Shown here: in pieces, positions 50,201 to 58,263 of the stretch
How positions within the stretch are numbered: position 1 is the first letter of the stretch
How the letters are laid out: every line of letters begins with the position of its first letter
Origin: JACMLC01 sp963817025
Lineage (GTDB): Bacteria > Acidobacteriota > Blastocatellia > Pyrinomonadales > Pyrinomonadaceae
Direction of reading: 5' to 3'
Length of the DNA: 64,000 nucleotides
NCBI GenBank assembly: GCA_963817025.1
Contig: CAWFML010000004.1
Span: 868,001 to 932,000 of the forward strand
Program-made: the position numbers and the translations under genes
The notes under the pieces: generated by a model
The model's input: the letters and a program-made list of their open reading frames with translations, nothing else
Databases searched by the model: none
Told to the model about the DNA's origin: nothing

Positions 50201-50276
50201 CTCCAACGGCAGCCTCATGTCACAAACGTGGGGCGCAAACGGCGACTTGGCCGTACCGGCTGCTTACCTTCCATAA
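47232..50276 (+). CDS. Secreted S8 (subtilisin-like) protease with FG-GAP tail (1014 aa)
   Basis: From ATG 47232 a signal peptide (LAVLLMTLLVASALPFTSTA) leads to a propeptide and inhibitor-like region (about 40-290, VYIVQFVAQPLEEFRKAVE). The catalytic domain follows with Asp in AEVMDGNFLDTH (about 320), His in DPSHGTSTFGIVFGNG (about 347) and Ser in FSGTSAATPIVAGHF (about 513). Its D region reads M-D-G-N instead of the usual D-T/S-G, a slight oddity. A jelly-roll P-domain-like part (about 610-730) precedes six FG-GAP-like repeats (740-1014), the same module as in the gene at 1666. The upstream frame to 47115 is ignored. A terminator follows. Confidence 0.9.
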   Translation: MPISFARRGWLAVLLMTLLVASALPFTSTASKSSGLVVGRINDEYSLSANGLGTFHRTSRRIENARLLDLPDSTAQVALWEEQRTDGSKASFYAISLDGRTMATAQETSYDILLRYAKFDPATQRPAVPENLKASAPAADSVYIVQFVAQPLEEFRKAVETRGGTIHQFLANHSYLVKMSAQTRVAVEALPFVRWVGEYQPAYRLEEFLLERLSEGGSTLPTMRYNIMLLERGAAKQNTVAGRISAMGGKTDLTIPEGFRMEATLSASQLLEVVQMNEVLFIDRWSAPETDMDVVRNTGGANFIETTLGYTGQGVRAEVMDGNFLDTHADFQLAPATMFHGGRSGDPSHGTSTFGIVFGNGATLPAGRGMIPNAQKIFSSYLSLTNRYTHTQEMKEAPYNAVFQSNSWGNAQVTQYTTLSAEMDDILFQKDFTILQSQSNTGSQLSRPEAWAKNIVSIGGVRHFNTASETDDTTSGASFGPATDGRIKPDLAHYYDLVFTPTSTTTTSYTNFSGTSAATPIVAGHFGIFFQMWHNGIFGNTHGATVFDSRPHMTTTKAIMINTAHQWAATGAGAGLTRVRQGWGRPDLQNLYDLRNKMVVIDENDVLTNLGSKSYALTVPAGSTTPFKATMVFADPMGNPASAQHRINDVSLKVTAPNGDIYWGNNGLSGTGQWSTSGGVANTIDTVENVYIQNPAAGTWTVEVIASQVVQDGHTETPAMDVDYALVVTGVNRVGRKTPFDFDGDGKTDVSVFRPGTSDWHILQSSNNSLRSQNWGLSSDRIVPADYDGDRRTDIAVFRPSTGAWFVYRSSDNTVVSQVWGTNGDIPMPADYDGDSKADFTVFRPSSGSWYVLQSSTNTLRGLAFGQNGDVPVAGDYDGDAKVDIAVYRPGTSVWYVFQSTDNTTITQPYGTSGDKPVPADYNADGKTDFAVYRPSINTWFTSMNPATNFGAVQWGQSGDVLVPGDYDGDGQADVAVFRPSVNSWYIRQSSNGSLMSQTWGANGDLAVPAAYLP

Positions 50277-50300
50277 AGCCAGCCGAAAACCGGCGATAAC

Positions 50301-50342
50301 AAACAGGGCTGCGGAGATATATTCCGCAGCCCTGTTTCTTTA
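50301..50342 (+). terminator. Terminator of the S8 protease gene
   Basis: A perfect 15-bp stem (50301-50315 with 50323-50337) and a T-rich tail TTTCTTT, 25 bases after the stop. Confidence 0.9.
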
Positions 50343-50366
50343 CGGCAGTTTTTAATAAACCACTGA

Positions 50367-50448
50367 CTCCCGCAAAGGCGCAAAGGAAGACCGCAAAGCT
50401 TTGAATGGCACTTACACTTTGCGTGCTCTTCTTTGCGCCTTTGCGGGA
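50367..50448. repeat. Word hairpin, GCAAAGGC class, copy F
   Basis: The perfect 17-bp stem CCCGCAAAGGCGCAAAG (50369-50385) with 50431-50447, plus inner pairing of CCGCAAAG/CTTTGCGT. Outer terminal repeats are not recognisable. Confidence 0.85.
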
Positions 50449-50520
50449 AACGTTCTTCTGAAAACCGAAATAATTTGCGCAACTAGCCAGTTGAATCTTT
50501 CAACCGCTCAGTTGAAAAGA

Positions 50521-50561
50521 GGGGCAAGGCTGTTGAAGTTTTCAACGGCCTTGCCCCAATT
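50521..50561. terminator. Stable hairpin downstream of the small secreted protein gene
   Basis: Bases 50521-50537 (GGGGCAAGGCTGTTGAA) pair with 50541-50557 with one mismatch. It lies about 100 bases past the stop of the minus-strand gene at 50661, between two convergent units. Confidence 0.65.
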
Positions 50562-50660
50562 TCAGGCAGGCAATCTAAATGCCTGCTGTTTTGTGTGATT
50601 TAGCGGAGCGGCGGCCTCCGACAGTTCGGGACGCGCGCCTTGAGTCTCACGCTCGTCACG

Positions 50661-51050
50661 CTAGTTCCCGCAGTTCGGGACGGCATCATTCGTGATCGTC
50701 CATGTCGTATTGTTGGCGCAGGACACGACGCCGGAAACAAAACAGCCGTCCATATCTTCGCCAATGACTTTAATATCCGAGCCTGTGCAGGAGACGTTGC
50801 TCAGCGTCACTGAATGGCCGGGAGTTAAGTTCTCATCGCCCAAGCGATTTTCGCTCCACATCTCCGAATCGGTTGGCGAGACATAAACAAAACGCATGCT
50901 CCGGCTCGAATTATTTGTGACGATGATCGACACTCCCTCCACCGAGCGCGCTTTTGAAAGCATTGGCGCGGCGACAAGCGCGCAGAGGACAACGGCGAGC
51001 ATCATGAAATAGCTGGCGACTCGCGTGGCTTGTGAGTTAAAGTTTTTCAT
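50661..51050 (-). CDS. Small secreted protein of unknown function (129 aa)
   Basis: A signal peptide (SYFMMLAVVLCALVAAPMLSKA) is followed by an 85-residue beta domain with four cysteines, likely two disulfides. The pattern I-I-V-T-N-N-S-S-R-S-M-R-F-V-Y-V-S-P, then W-S-E-N-R-L-G-D-E-N-L-T-P-G-H-S-V-T-L, is one I have the impression of in other small secreted bacterial proteins of unknown function, but I cannot name the family. AGAAGGAGA lies before the ATG. It is 262 bases downstream of the giant adhesin-like gene on the same strand and may be coexpressed with it. Confidence 0.7.
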   Translation of the reverse strand: MKNFNSQATRVASYFMMLAVVLCALVAAPMLSKARSVEGVSIIVTNNSSRSMRFVYVSPTDSEMWSENRLGDENLTPGHSVTLSNVSCTGSDIKVIGEDMDGCFVSGVVSCANNTTWTITNDAVPNCGN

Positions 51051-51312
51051 ACTGCTATCTCCTTCTTAAAAACAAAAAATGTTTGATTGCCGGGCGGTGC
51101 AGCAAGGCATCCGCTATGGATTGATGAATTGCGACGTGTCAGGTGAAGCCCATCCAGCGAGATCGCTCGGTATCAAAAGCGTCGCGGATATTATCACCAC
51201 TGACCTCATAATGGAAGTTAACGGGCGCAGCCAACGAGTGCGGCTGGAAACGCACTGGCAACTGCACGCGCGAGTGCCGCGCCCGCCTTCCATTTCAAAG
51301 GCCGTCAAGTCG

Positions 51313-54300
51313 TCACGGGCAAGTGCCGTTGACGGTGTATTTCACGCCGCTGTCTATCGCGCCGCCATTGTTGCCCTGACTCTTGGGCACCTTGACCTGC
51401 GCGGTGGCTGTTGCCACGTTGCCTTGCGCGTCTTTGACGCGGAAGTGAATGGTATAGACCCTGCCGTTACCTCCTCCGTCACGCTCGGCCCTCAGTTGGA
51501 CGGACTTGCAGTTAGCAGCGATCACGATGTCATTCAAGGTGTTGCCGTCGCCGCTGCTGTTCTCAAGCTCGTCGCTCGTGACCTTCGAAATCACCACGTC
51601 ATTGATGTCTATCGTCCCGTCGCAGCCGTCCGAAGCACTGGCAACTAGCTGCGTGAGATTGATAGTCGTGTACTTGTGATTGGGCGACCACAGTTCAATC
51701 GAGGCTCCGGTCAAGTTGATAACCGGGAGTCCCGTGTCAACGACGATGACCGTACGCGTCTTCGTCGAAGTGTTATAGCCATCATTGGCCGTGTACGTGA
51801 TGGTGTAAGTGCCGGGCACGTTCGGGTTGACGTTGCTTGCGGAACTGACAGGCACGCTGCCCGCGCAAGAGTCCGTCGCCGTTGCTCCCGGATCGGTAAA
51901 GCTGGTGTGACACTCGACTGTCATCGGATTCGCGCCGTTCAGTGTGATGACCGGAGCGATAGTGTCCACGACGTTGACCGTCCGTGTCGCCGTCGCAGTG
52001 TTATAGCCATCGTTCGCCGTGTAAGTGATGGTGTAAGTTCCCGGCACGTTGACGTTGACGGTGCCGGAGGAAGTGACAGAGATGCTGCCCGCGCACGAAT
52101 CCGTGGCGGTCGCACCCGCGTCCGTATAGCTGGTATGGCATTCGACCGTCGCGGGATTCGCTCCGTTGACGGTGATGACCGGCGGGGTTGTATCCACCAC
52201 GTTGACCGTTCTGGTCGCGGTGGCAGAGTTTGTGCCGTCGGTCGCAGTGTAAGTGATGGTATATGTGCCGGGCACATTCACATTGACAGCGCCCGAAGCC
52301 GTCACCGGCACAGAGCCGTCGCAGGCGTCGTTAGCCGTCGCGCCGGGGTCTGTAAATGCCGTGTGACACTCGACCGTCATCGGGTTTGCTCCGTTCAGTG
52401 TGATGACCGGGGCAGCCGTGTCCACGACATTGACTGTGCGCGTAGCGGTCGCCGTATTCGTGCCATCGGTCGCCGAGTAGGTAAGTGTGTAAGTGCCGGG
52501 CGTGTCCGCGTCAACCGTGCCGGTGACTGTGACCGGAACAGAGCCTGCGCATAGATCGTTGGCAGTTGCGCCGGGGTCTGTAAATGCCGTGTGACACTCG
52601 ACCGTCATCGGATTCGCGCCGTTCAAGGTGATGACAGGCGCATCCGGGTCTACGACCGTCACTGTGAACGAGCAGGAATCGTCCGGCGGGATGCCGTTCG
52701 AGGCCGTGCAGGTGACAGTCGTCGTGCCCACATTGAAGGTATGCGGCGAGGTGATGCTCGTCGCGCCGATCTTGCAATCAATGGTCGGAGCAGGCGAACC
52801 CGTCGCAGTCACATTGAACGAGACAGACTTGGAGCAGCTACCGAAATCTGCCGTCACTGTAATCGGAGCGGGGCAGGTGATGTCCGGCGGCGCTGTGGCC
52901 TGAATCGGTGTCACGGTCGGGTCAGCAGTGCCTCCCACAGTCGGGTCATCCGTCAACACGTCTATGAAGTTACTGCCCGACACGACTCCCTGATTAGAGA
53001 CCTGCGTCGTGCCGGAAGGAACGGAGTTATTGATCTGCACGTTGAAAGTGATGGTGATGCTCTTGCCCGCAGGCAGTGTGCCGATGTTGAGATTGACGCT
53101 GCCGACGACCGTGGCGGCTGCCGCGCGCGGAGCAGTCGAAGCCGAAAGCTTTTGCTTCGTGTTCTCAACCTTTGTCTTGCCAGTCTTCACGGCAGAGTGG
53201 TGCAAGAAACTCTTCATCGCTGCCAGCGGCGATGCGTTCTTCTGCTTGCTCTGTGAAATGGCTGCGACTTTGCGCGGCGCGGCATTGCTGGCACGCCTCG
53301 CTTGATATTGCTTCGCCCCGCCTCTTTCCATAATCCTTGCAGACGGCGCAGCGCAAGGCGCGCCACCGGTGAAACCGGAGGCTCCAGTGATGGTCGAGCT
53401 GACGGTGCCGCCGTTGAGCGTGTTTTGTCCGGCGAGGAAGGCATTCACCTGCGCCGTGCTTGTGCCGAGGCCGGCAAAGCCGGGCAGTCTGAAGGACGAG
53501 GTGTTAGAGCGTTTGCGCACCCTGATCTCGTCGTTCACATTGTCGGTAATGTTGTTGCCGGAAATATCCGCGCACACGCTGACGGCATCTGCCGTGACAG
53601 CGCCGGAGTTGATCAGGATACCATTCGCCGCTGTAGGAGAATTGGTGTTGATGATGTTGCCGGTGATGGTGGCGTTCAATGAATTGTTGCCGTCACGCGC
53701 CTGCAGGTTGATGCCGCTGCCGGAATTAATTCCGTGAATCGCGTTGTTGGTGATGGCCGTCGTCAATGTGCCTGAGCCGTTGGAGATGATGTTCATGCCA
53801 CTGGTTCCGCCAGCCCCGGATGAACCGGAGTTGGGAACTCCGCTCGTGCCGATGATATTGCTGGCAATCGTTCCCTGTAGCGTGCCGGTGGACAAAGCGG
53901 CTAGATTGATATTGATGGCATTACCGGCGCTGCCTGTAATGACCGGATTGTTAGAGATGTTATAGGTGGTGTTCGCAGCGGCTGCACTGACCACAGTCAT
54001 CGCAGTGTTGCCGTTAAGCTGGAACGTGCTGCCTGAGATGTTGCTGCTCATCACAGCCGTGCCGGTGGCAGTGGCGAAAAATCCGTCAGAGCTGTTATTG
54101 CTGAAAGCGCTGTTCTGAACAATGACGGACATGTTCGCCGTGCTCTCGCCGCTAAACGTGAATCCGTTGTTGCCGTTTGGCGAGACGCTGTTCACAAACT
54201 GGCTGTTGCTGATGGTCAAAGAAGTCAGCGTGCCGTTGCTGTTGTGAACGAGCATCTGGTCTGCCTCGTTGCCGCTCAAGACTGTGCCGCTGACCGAAGA

Positions 54301-56349
54301 AGCGCCGAACAGTCCTTTGAACTGGATGCCGTTCTCTCTTGTCTCATTGCCGAAGTTGATAACCTGACTGTTAGACAAAGAGAAGTTTGAGACGTTGTTG
54401 CCGTTGATACCCTGCTGCCCGGAGCTGGTAACACCGGCGGTAGGATCGCTGTCGTTGTTCATGACAATCTGGTCGAAGGCCGCGACGACGACGTTGACCA
54501 TGTGTATGCCAGCGTTGCAGCCGGTGTTTGTGCCCGTCACCAGACTACCGCAGGTCGAGGCCGCGATGGCCGGGTTGTCGCCGTTCACAGTGCCGACGCT
54601 GGTGAAATTCATATCACTGAGCGAGATGCCGTTAGCATCTATAAAGCTCGCGCCGCGATTCGTGATGTTCTGAATCGTCCCGCCGGAGCCTGCTACGCCC
54701 GTGCCTGTGACTGTGAAAGTGCCGCTCGTGCTCGAAAGCACGATGCCGCTGGTCGTGTTGTCGGATGAAACGCTGGTCAGCGTTAAGTTGAGATCGGTGC
54801 GATTGGCCGGACTTGTGCCGCTAATCTCGACGGCGGTGGCGTTGGGTGTGTTGATCGTGCCGCTCGTAGAGGTAATCGTGCCTGTGCTGTTGAGGCTGGC
54901 GAAAAGTCCGCGCTGGCCCGCATCCGGCATGATATTGAGCGCGGCGAAAGTGATGTCGCCGCTGTTGCTTAACAGGCTGACGCCCGTGCCGCCGGAGCCG
55001 CCGACGGTCGTCGCGCCGAAATCGAGATTGGCGCTCGAATTGGAAACCTGTAGGCCGACGCCGGTCGGATTACTGGCATCCGTCTGCCCGCTTGAGAGCG
55101 TGCCGCTGACGCTGCTTAAAGTCACGCCCGTCGAGCCGCTGTTGGTTGATGAAAGGGCCGTGAAAAAGGTGTCGAGCGCTCCGTTCGAGAGGCTGAGCGA
55201 CTGGCCCGTGCCGCTGACTTCAACCTCGCGCACAGTGAGCAGGACAAAGCCTGAGCCAGAGATGCCCGTGCCGCTCGTGTTGCCGATATCGAGTCCGCGA
55301 ATCAAATTGTTCGTGCCGACATTTACGCCGTTAGTGGCGCTCACGATGGTCGGACTCATGCCGATGGCTGTCGTGGGCAACGCATCGCTGCCCGCAGGCG
55401 GCGTGATGCCCGTAATCGTAGACAGGCTCTGTCCCGCTCCCTGTCCAATCAAACGCTGATTGGCGAGCAAGGTCAGGCCGCCGTTGTAGCTGCCGCTGCC
55501 TTCGTAAAGAAAGATGTTGTCGCCGGGGTCGTCCGGTGCGGCAGGCGAAAAGCAGCCCGCGCCAGCCAGACAATTGTACGGAGAGGTCAGGCGTCCATCG
55601 CCGCCCGCTCCGGCTGTGTTGTCCACAAACCAGATCATGCCGCTGACGTTGATGCTGGCCGTCGCCGTGTCCGTATTTCCGTCTGCGTCCGTGATGGTGT
55701 AGTTGAAGGTGTCCGTGCCTTCAAATCCGGCAGGCGGGTTATAGGTAAACGAGCCGTTGGCGTTCATGGTGACGTTGCCGCCGCTCGTGCTGGTCGCGCC
55801 CGCGCTCGCCGTCAGGCTGCCGCCGTCAGGGTCTGTGTCGTTGGCGAGGACGCCTCCGCCTGCTCCGATGCTAATCCGTATATTGCCGCTCGCCGTGTAG
55901 GAATCGTTGATGGCAAGGGGCGTCGTCCTGATAGAGCCTCCATCGAGCGTCGTGTTCGCATCGACGGTGTCGTTGAACATCACGCCCAGCGCATCCATGC
56001 TGCCGCTGTTGGTGATGGTCACGGTGTACTTTAGTGTGTCGCCCGTGTCGGCGGCGTTATCTGCGTCGTTATCAATCAATAACTGGTCTGTCTTGGTCGC
56101 CGTTATCATGGGAACGACCAGAGGAGCGTTCGGATTATTTGAGGATGAAGAATTGCCGGATGAGGTGAGTGTGTAATTATTCTTGGCGCGTGCGCCGTTT
56201 AGATTTTTGGAAAGCACAGAGAGAGACATCACGGGCATCATCAATGCCACGGCTGCAATAAATGCCAGCGTTCTTTTCATCAAGGTTTTCTGTGCGATAA
56301 GTTTTTGACGGGTGTAAGCGAACGGATTCTTCCGTGTCGGAATGGGCAT
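51313..56349 (-). CDS. Giant adhesin-like surface protein (1678 aa)
   Basis: The signal segment is at residues 24-47 (LAFIAAVALMMPVMSLSVLS). About 75-145 is the first half of a DUF11-like repeat (LKYTVTITNSGSMDALGVMFND). About 145-235 is a cadherin-like/VCBS domain (GVLANDTDPDGGSLTAS, FEGTDTFNYTITDADGNTDTA). About 236-1000 is a parallel beta-helix with N-x-I-S turns. About 1005-1080 is a strongly basic linker. About 1083-1150 is the second DUF11-like half (NIGTLPAGKSITITFNVQIN). About 1156-1233 is HYR-like. About 1233-1537 holds four tandem 76-residue Ig-like (DUF5011) repeats. About 1540-1678 is a final beta domain. AAGGAG lies nine bases before ATG. Function as a surface adhesin is inferred. 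No sorting signal is recognised. Confidence 0.88.
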   Translation of the reverse strand: MPIPTRKNPFAYTRQKLIAQKTLMKRTLAFIAAVALMMPVMSLSVLSKNLNGARAKNNYTLTSSGNSSSSNNPNAPLVVPMITATKTDQLLIDNDADNAADTGDTLKYTVTITNSGSMDALGVMFNDTVDANTTLDGGSIRTTPLAINDSYTASGNIRISIGAGGGVLANDTDPDGGSLTASAGATSTSGGNVTMNANGSFTYNPPAGFEGTDTFNYTITDADGNTDTATASINVSGMIWFVDNTAGAGGDGRLTSPYNCLAGAGCFSPAAPDDPGDNIFLYEGSGSYNGGLTLLANQRLIGQGAGQSLSTITGITPPAGSDALPTTAIGMSPTIVSATNGVNVGTNNLIRGLDIGNTSGTGISGSGFVLLTVREVEVSGTGQSLSLSNGALDTFFTALSSTNSGSTGVTLSSVSGTLSSGQTDASNPTGVGLQVSNSSANLDFGATTVGGSGGTGVSLLSNSGDITFAALNIMPDAGQRGLFASLNSTGTITSTSGTINTPNATAVEISGTSPANRTDLNLTLTSVSSDNTTSGIVLSSTSGTFTVTGTGVAGSGGTIQNITNRGASFIDANGISLSDMNFTSVGTVNGDNPAIAASTCGSLVTGTNTGCNAGIHMVNVVVAAFDQIVMNNDSDPTAGVTSSGQQGINGNNVSNFSLSNSQVINFGNETRENGIQFKGLFGASSVSGTVLSGNEADQMLVHNSNGTLTSLTISNSQFVNSVSPNGNNGFTFSGESTANMSVIVQNSAFSNNSSDGFFATATGTAVMSSNISGSTFQLNGNTAMTVVSAAAANTTYNISNNPVITGSAGNAININLAALSTGTLQGTIASNIIGTSGVPNSGSSGAGGTSGMNIISNGSGTLTTAITNNAIHGINSGSGINLQARDGNNSLNATITGNIINTNSPTAANGILINSGAVTADAVSVCADISGNNITDNVNDEIRVRKRSNTSSFRLPGFAGLGTSTAQVNAFLAGQNTLNGGTVSSTITGASGFTGGAPCAAPSARIMERGGAKQYQARRASNAAPRKVAAISQSKQKNASPLAAMKSFLHHSAVKTGKTKVENTKQKLSASTAPRAAAATVVGSVNLNIGTLPAGKSITITFNVQINNSVPSGTTQVSNQGVVSGSNFIDVLTDDPTVGGTADPTVTPIQATAPPDITCPAPITVTADFGSCSKSVSFNVTATGSPAPTIDCKIGATSITSPHTFNVGTTTVTCTASNGIPPDDSCSFTVTVVDPDAPVITLNGANPMTVECHTAFTDPGATANDLCAGSVPVTVTGTVDADTPGTYTLTYSATDGTNTATATRTVNVVDTAAPVITLNGANPMTVECHTAFTDPGATANDACDGSVPVTASGAVNVNVPGTYTITYTATDGTNSATATRTVNVVDTTPPVITVNGANPATVECHTSYTDAGATATDSCAGSISVTSSGTVNVNVPGTYTITYTANDGYNTATATRTVNVVDTIAPVITLNGANPMTVECHTSFTDPGATATDSCAGSVPVSSASNVNPNVPGTYTITYTANDGYNTSTKTRTVIVVDTGLPVINLTGASIELWSPNHKYTTINLTQLVASASDGCDGTIDINDVVISKVTSDELENSSGDGNTLNDIVIAANCKSVQLRAERDGGGNGRVYTIHFRVKDAQGNVATATAQVKVPKSQGNNGGAIDSGVKYTVNGTCP
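51740..52651 (-). repeat. Four tandem 228-bp repeats inside the giant adhesin gene
   Basis: Each unit encodes 76 residues beginning A-P-V-I-T-L-N-G-A-N-P-M-T-V-E-C-H and ending T-R-T-V-N-V-V-D. DNA of neighbouring units is similar enough (for example GTGACACTCGACCGTCATCG recurs) to point to recent duplication. Copy number may vary between strains. Confidence 0.8.
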
Positions 56350-56637
56350 GGGTGGAACTCCTTCCAGGAAAAGCGCCGTGACCGGGTATCACTGGCGCAG
56401 GGGATTTAATGGAAGACTGGCGAGTGAAGACGCGGGGTGTTTTCGCGGGGCGTCTATGGACCAGCCAAATATCAGTTGCAATCTGCGCGAGGAATTTACC
56501 TTTGATGTATCAATAAGGTCAATGTCTATCCGGCAAAAAATGCCGCGACCGGAGGTTAAATCTTGACGCTCGAAACTAAGCGGAGTTGAAAGAGAGACGG
56601 GTGATGTAGACAAAGGACAAGCTGTTGCTAATGTCGC

Positions 56638-57342
56638 TCATTCGCCAAGATAAGCTTCCTTGATGCGTGGGTCTGCGGCGAGTTCTTTGGACGGGCCTTC
56701 CATGACGATGTTGCCTGTCTCAAGCACGTAGGCGCGGTCTGAGTGGCCCAGCGCGGCGTGGGCGTTCTGTTCGACGAGCAGGATTGTCGTTCCCTTGCTT
56801 CTAATCTCTTCGATGGCTTCAAAGATTGTGTGGACGACGAGCGGCGCAAGGCCGAGCGAAGGCTCGTCGAGCAAGAGCAGGCGCGGGCGCGACATCAACG
56901 CGCGGCCCATCGCCAGCATCTGCTGTTCGCCGCCCGAAAGAGTTCCGGCGTTCTGCGCCATACGCTCTTTGAGTCGCGGAAACATGACATAGACGCGATC
57001 CATGTCAGAGGCCACCTGACTTTTGTTCTTTTGCAGATAGGCTCCCATCTGCAAATTCTCGCGCACGGTGAGGTTGGCAAAAACGCCGCGCCCCTCCGGC
57101 GACATAGAGATGCCCTGCGCCACCAGTTTGTGCGTCGCGCGGCCACTGATGTCCTGCCCTTCATAAAGCACACGGCCCGATTCGGGCGAGAGCAAGCCGG
57201 TAATCGTCCTCAAGGTTGTTGACTTGCCCGCGCCGTTCGCCCCGATGAGCGTCACCACCTCGCCCTTTTCGACATGCATCGAGACGCCCGTCAGAGCTTT
57301 GATCGCGCCGTAGTTAACGAAAACATTTTCTAGTGTCAGCAT
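56638..57342 (-). CDS. livF: Branched-chain amino-acid ABC transporter ATPase LivF
   Basis: One of two ATPases of a LIV-type importer. VNYGAIKALTGVSMHVEKGEVVTLIGANGAGKSTTLRTITGL carries the LivF-type Walker A. The signature is LSGGEQQMLAMGRALMSRPRLLLLDEPSLGLAPLVV, the H-loop LLVEQN. The length (234) is typical. I start at ATG 57342 (MLTLENVFVNYG); upstream open frame is word-repeat DNA (PRTKNQEPRTKNS). No ribosome site precedes the ATG, as the hairpin abuts it. It is the last gene of the liv operon. Confidence 0.96.
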   Translation of the reverse strand: MLTLENVFVNYGAIKALTGVSMHVEKGEVVTLIGANGAGKSTTLRTITGLLSPESGRVLYEGQDISGRATHKLVAQGISMSPEGRGVFANLTVRENLQMGAYLQKNKSQVASDMDRVYVMFPRLKERMAQNAGTLSGGEQQMLAMGRALMSRPRLLLLDEPSLGLAPLVVHTIFEAIEEIRSKGTTILLVEQNAHAALGHSDRAYVLETGNIVMEGPSKELAADPRIKEAYLGE

Positions 57343-57346
57343 AAAA

Positions 57347-57460
57347 CTGTTCTTGGTTCTTGGTTCTTGGTTCTTGGTTCTTGGCATGCTTGCTGACGTT
57401 GAGTTTTGTCTTTCAAGGTCAGCACGCGAGCAAAGAACCAAGCACGAAACACAAAGAACT
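57347..57460. repeat. Word hairpin, GGTTCTTG class, between livG and livF
   Basis: Bases 57350-57384 contain five head-to-tail copies of GTTCTTG. The other arm 57430-57460 carries CAAAGAACCAAGCACGAAAC and further words of the same kind. An inner stem joins GCTTGCTGAC (57388-57397) to GTCAGCACGCGAGC. The loop holds TTGAGTTTTGTCTTTCAAGG (57399-57418), the same core, inverted, as in the hairpin at 8274-8384. Confidence 0.8.
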
Positions 57461-57465
57461 AATGT

Positions 57466-58263
57466 CTAATCTCCTAAATAAGCTTCGATCACTTTCGGAT
57501 CGTTCTTGATTTGTTCCGGCAGCCCGAGCGCGATGGACTTGCCGTAGTCCACGACCTGTATCCGCTCGCAAACGCCCATCACGACCTTCATGTTGTGCTC
57601 GACGAGCAGGATTGTGAGTTGGAAGCGGTCGCGTATCTGTTTAATCAGCGACATCAAATCTTCCGCCTCGGATGGATTCATCCCCGCCGCAGGCTCGTCC
57701 AAGAGCAAGAGCTTGGGCCGCGTGGCAAGAGCGCGCACGATTTCAAGCCGACGCTGGCTGCCATAAGGCAGGCTCGTCCCGCGCTCGTCCTGAAAGCGCG
57801 CGAGGTCGAAGATTTCCAGCAACTCTAAACAAAACTTTCTGTGCTCGCGCTCGTCCTTGAAAAAACGCGGCAAGCGCAGGACGGCATCTGCCAAGGTCTG
57901 CTGCGTATGTATGTGGCAGGCCGTCATCACGTTTTCGAGCACGGACATGCTGGAAAAAAGGCGTATGTTCTGAAAGGTGCGTGAGACGCCGCGCCCGGCG
58001 ATTTGATATGGCTTGAGGCCGTGAATCTGCTGGCCCTGAAAATAGATTGAGCCGGAGGTCGGCTCGTAGACGCCCGTCAGCAGATTGAAGACGGTTGTTT
58101 TCCCTGCGCCGTTTGGCCCGATCAAACCATATATTTCCTGCGGGCGCACATCCATGCACAACTCGTTGACGGCCACGAGACCGCCGAAACGAATCGTCGC
58201 TTTGTCCGTCTTCAGAATCGCATCCGCGCTCTGGTTCACATTTCTGGCTTCTGCCGCGCTCAT
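57466..58263 (-). CDS. livG: Branched-chain amino-acid ABC transporter ATPase LivG
   Basis: The second ATPase of the importer. FGGLVAVNELCMDVRPQEIYGLIGPNGAGKTTVFNLLTGVYEPTSG is the characteristic LivG start. The R-G-V-S-R-T-F-Q-N-I-R-L-F Q-loop region is present. The signature region reads G-T-S-L-P-Y-G-S-Q-R-R-L-E-I-V-R-A-L-A-T-x-P-K-L-L-L-L-D-E-P-A-A-G-M-N-P-x-E, the LPYG variant normal for LivG. An N-terminal extension of about 20 residues precedes the domain. Its ATG overlaps the livM stop by four bases. Confidence 0.96.
   Translation of the reverse strand: MSAAEARNVNQSADAILKTDKATIRFGGLVAVNELCMDVRPQEIYGLIGPNGAGKTTVFNLLTGVYEPTSGSIYFQGQQIHGLKPYQIAGRGVSRTFQNIRLFSSMSVLENVMTACHIHTQQTLADAVLRLPRFFKDEREHRKFCLELLEIFDLARFQDERGTSLPYGSQRRLEIVRALATRPKLLLLDEPAAGMNPSEAEDLMSLIKQIRDRFQLTILLVEHNMKVVMGVCERIQVVDYGKSIALGLPEQIKNDPKVIEAYLGD

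Noticed and set aside
57350..57384. GTTCTTG tandem copies as a CRISPR array or VNTR in a gene
   Set aside because: Units are 7 bases without spacers, lie outside coding DNA and are matched by a complementary arm, so a hairpin, not CRISPR.
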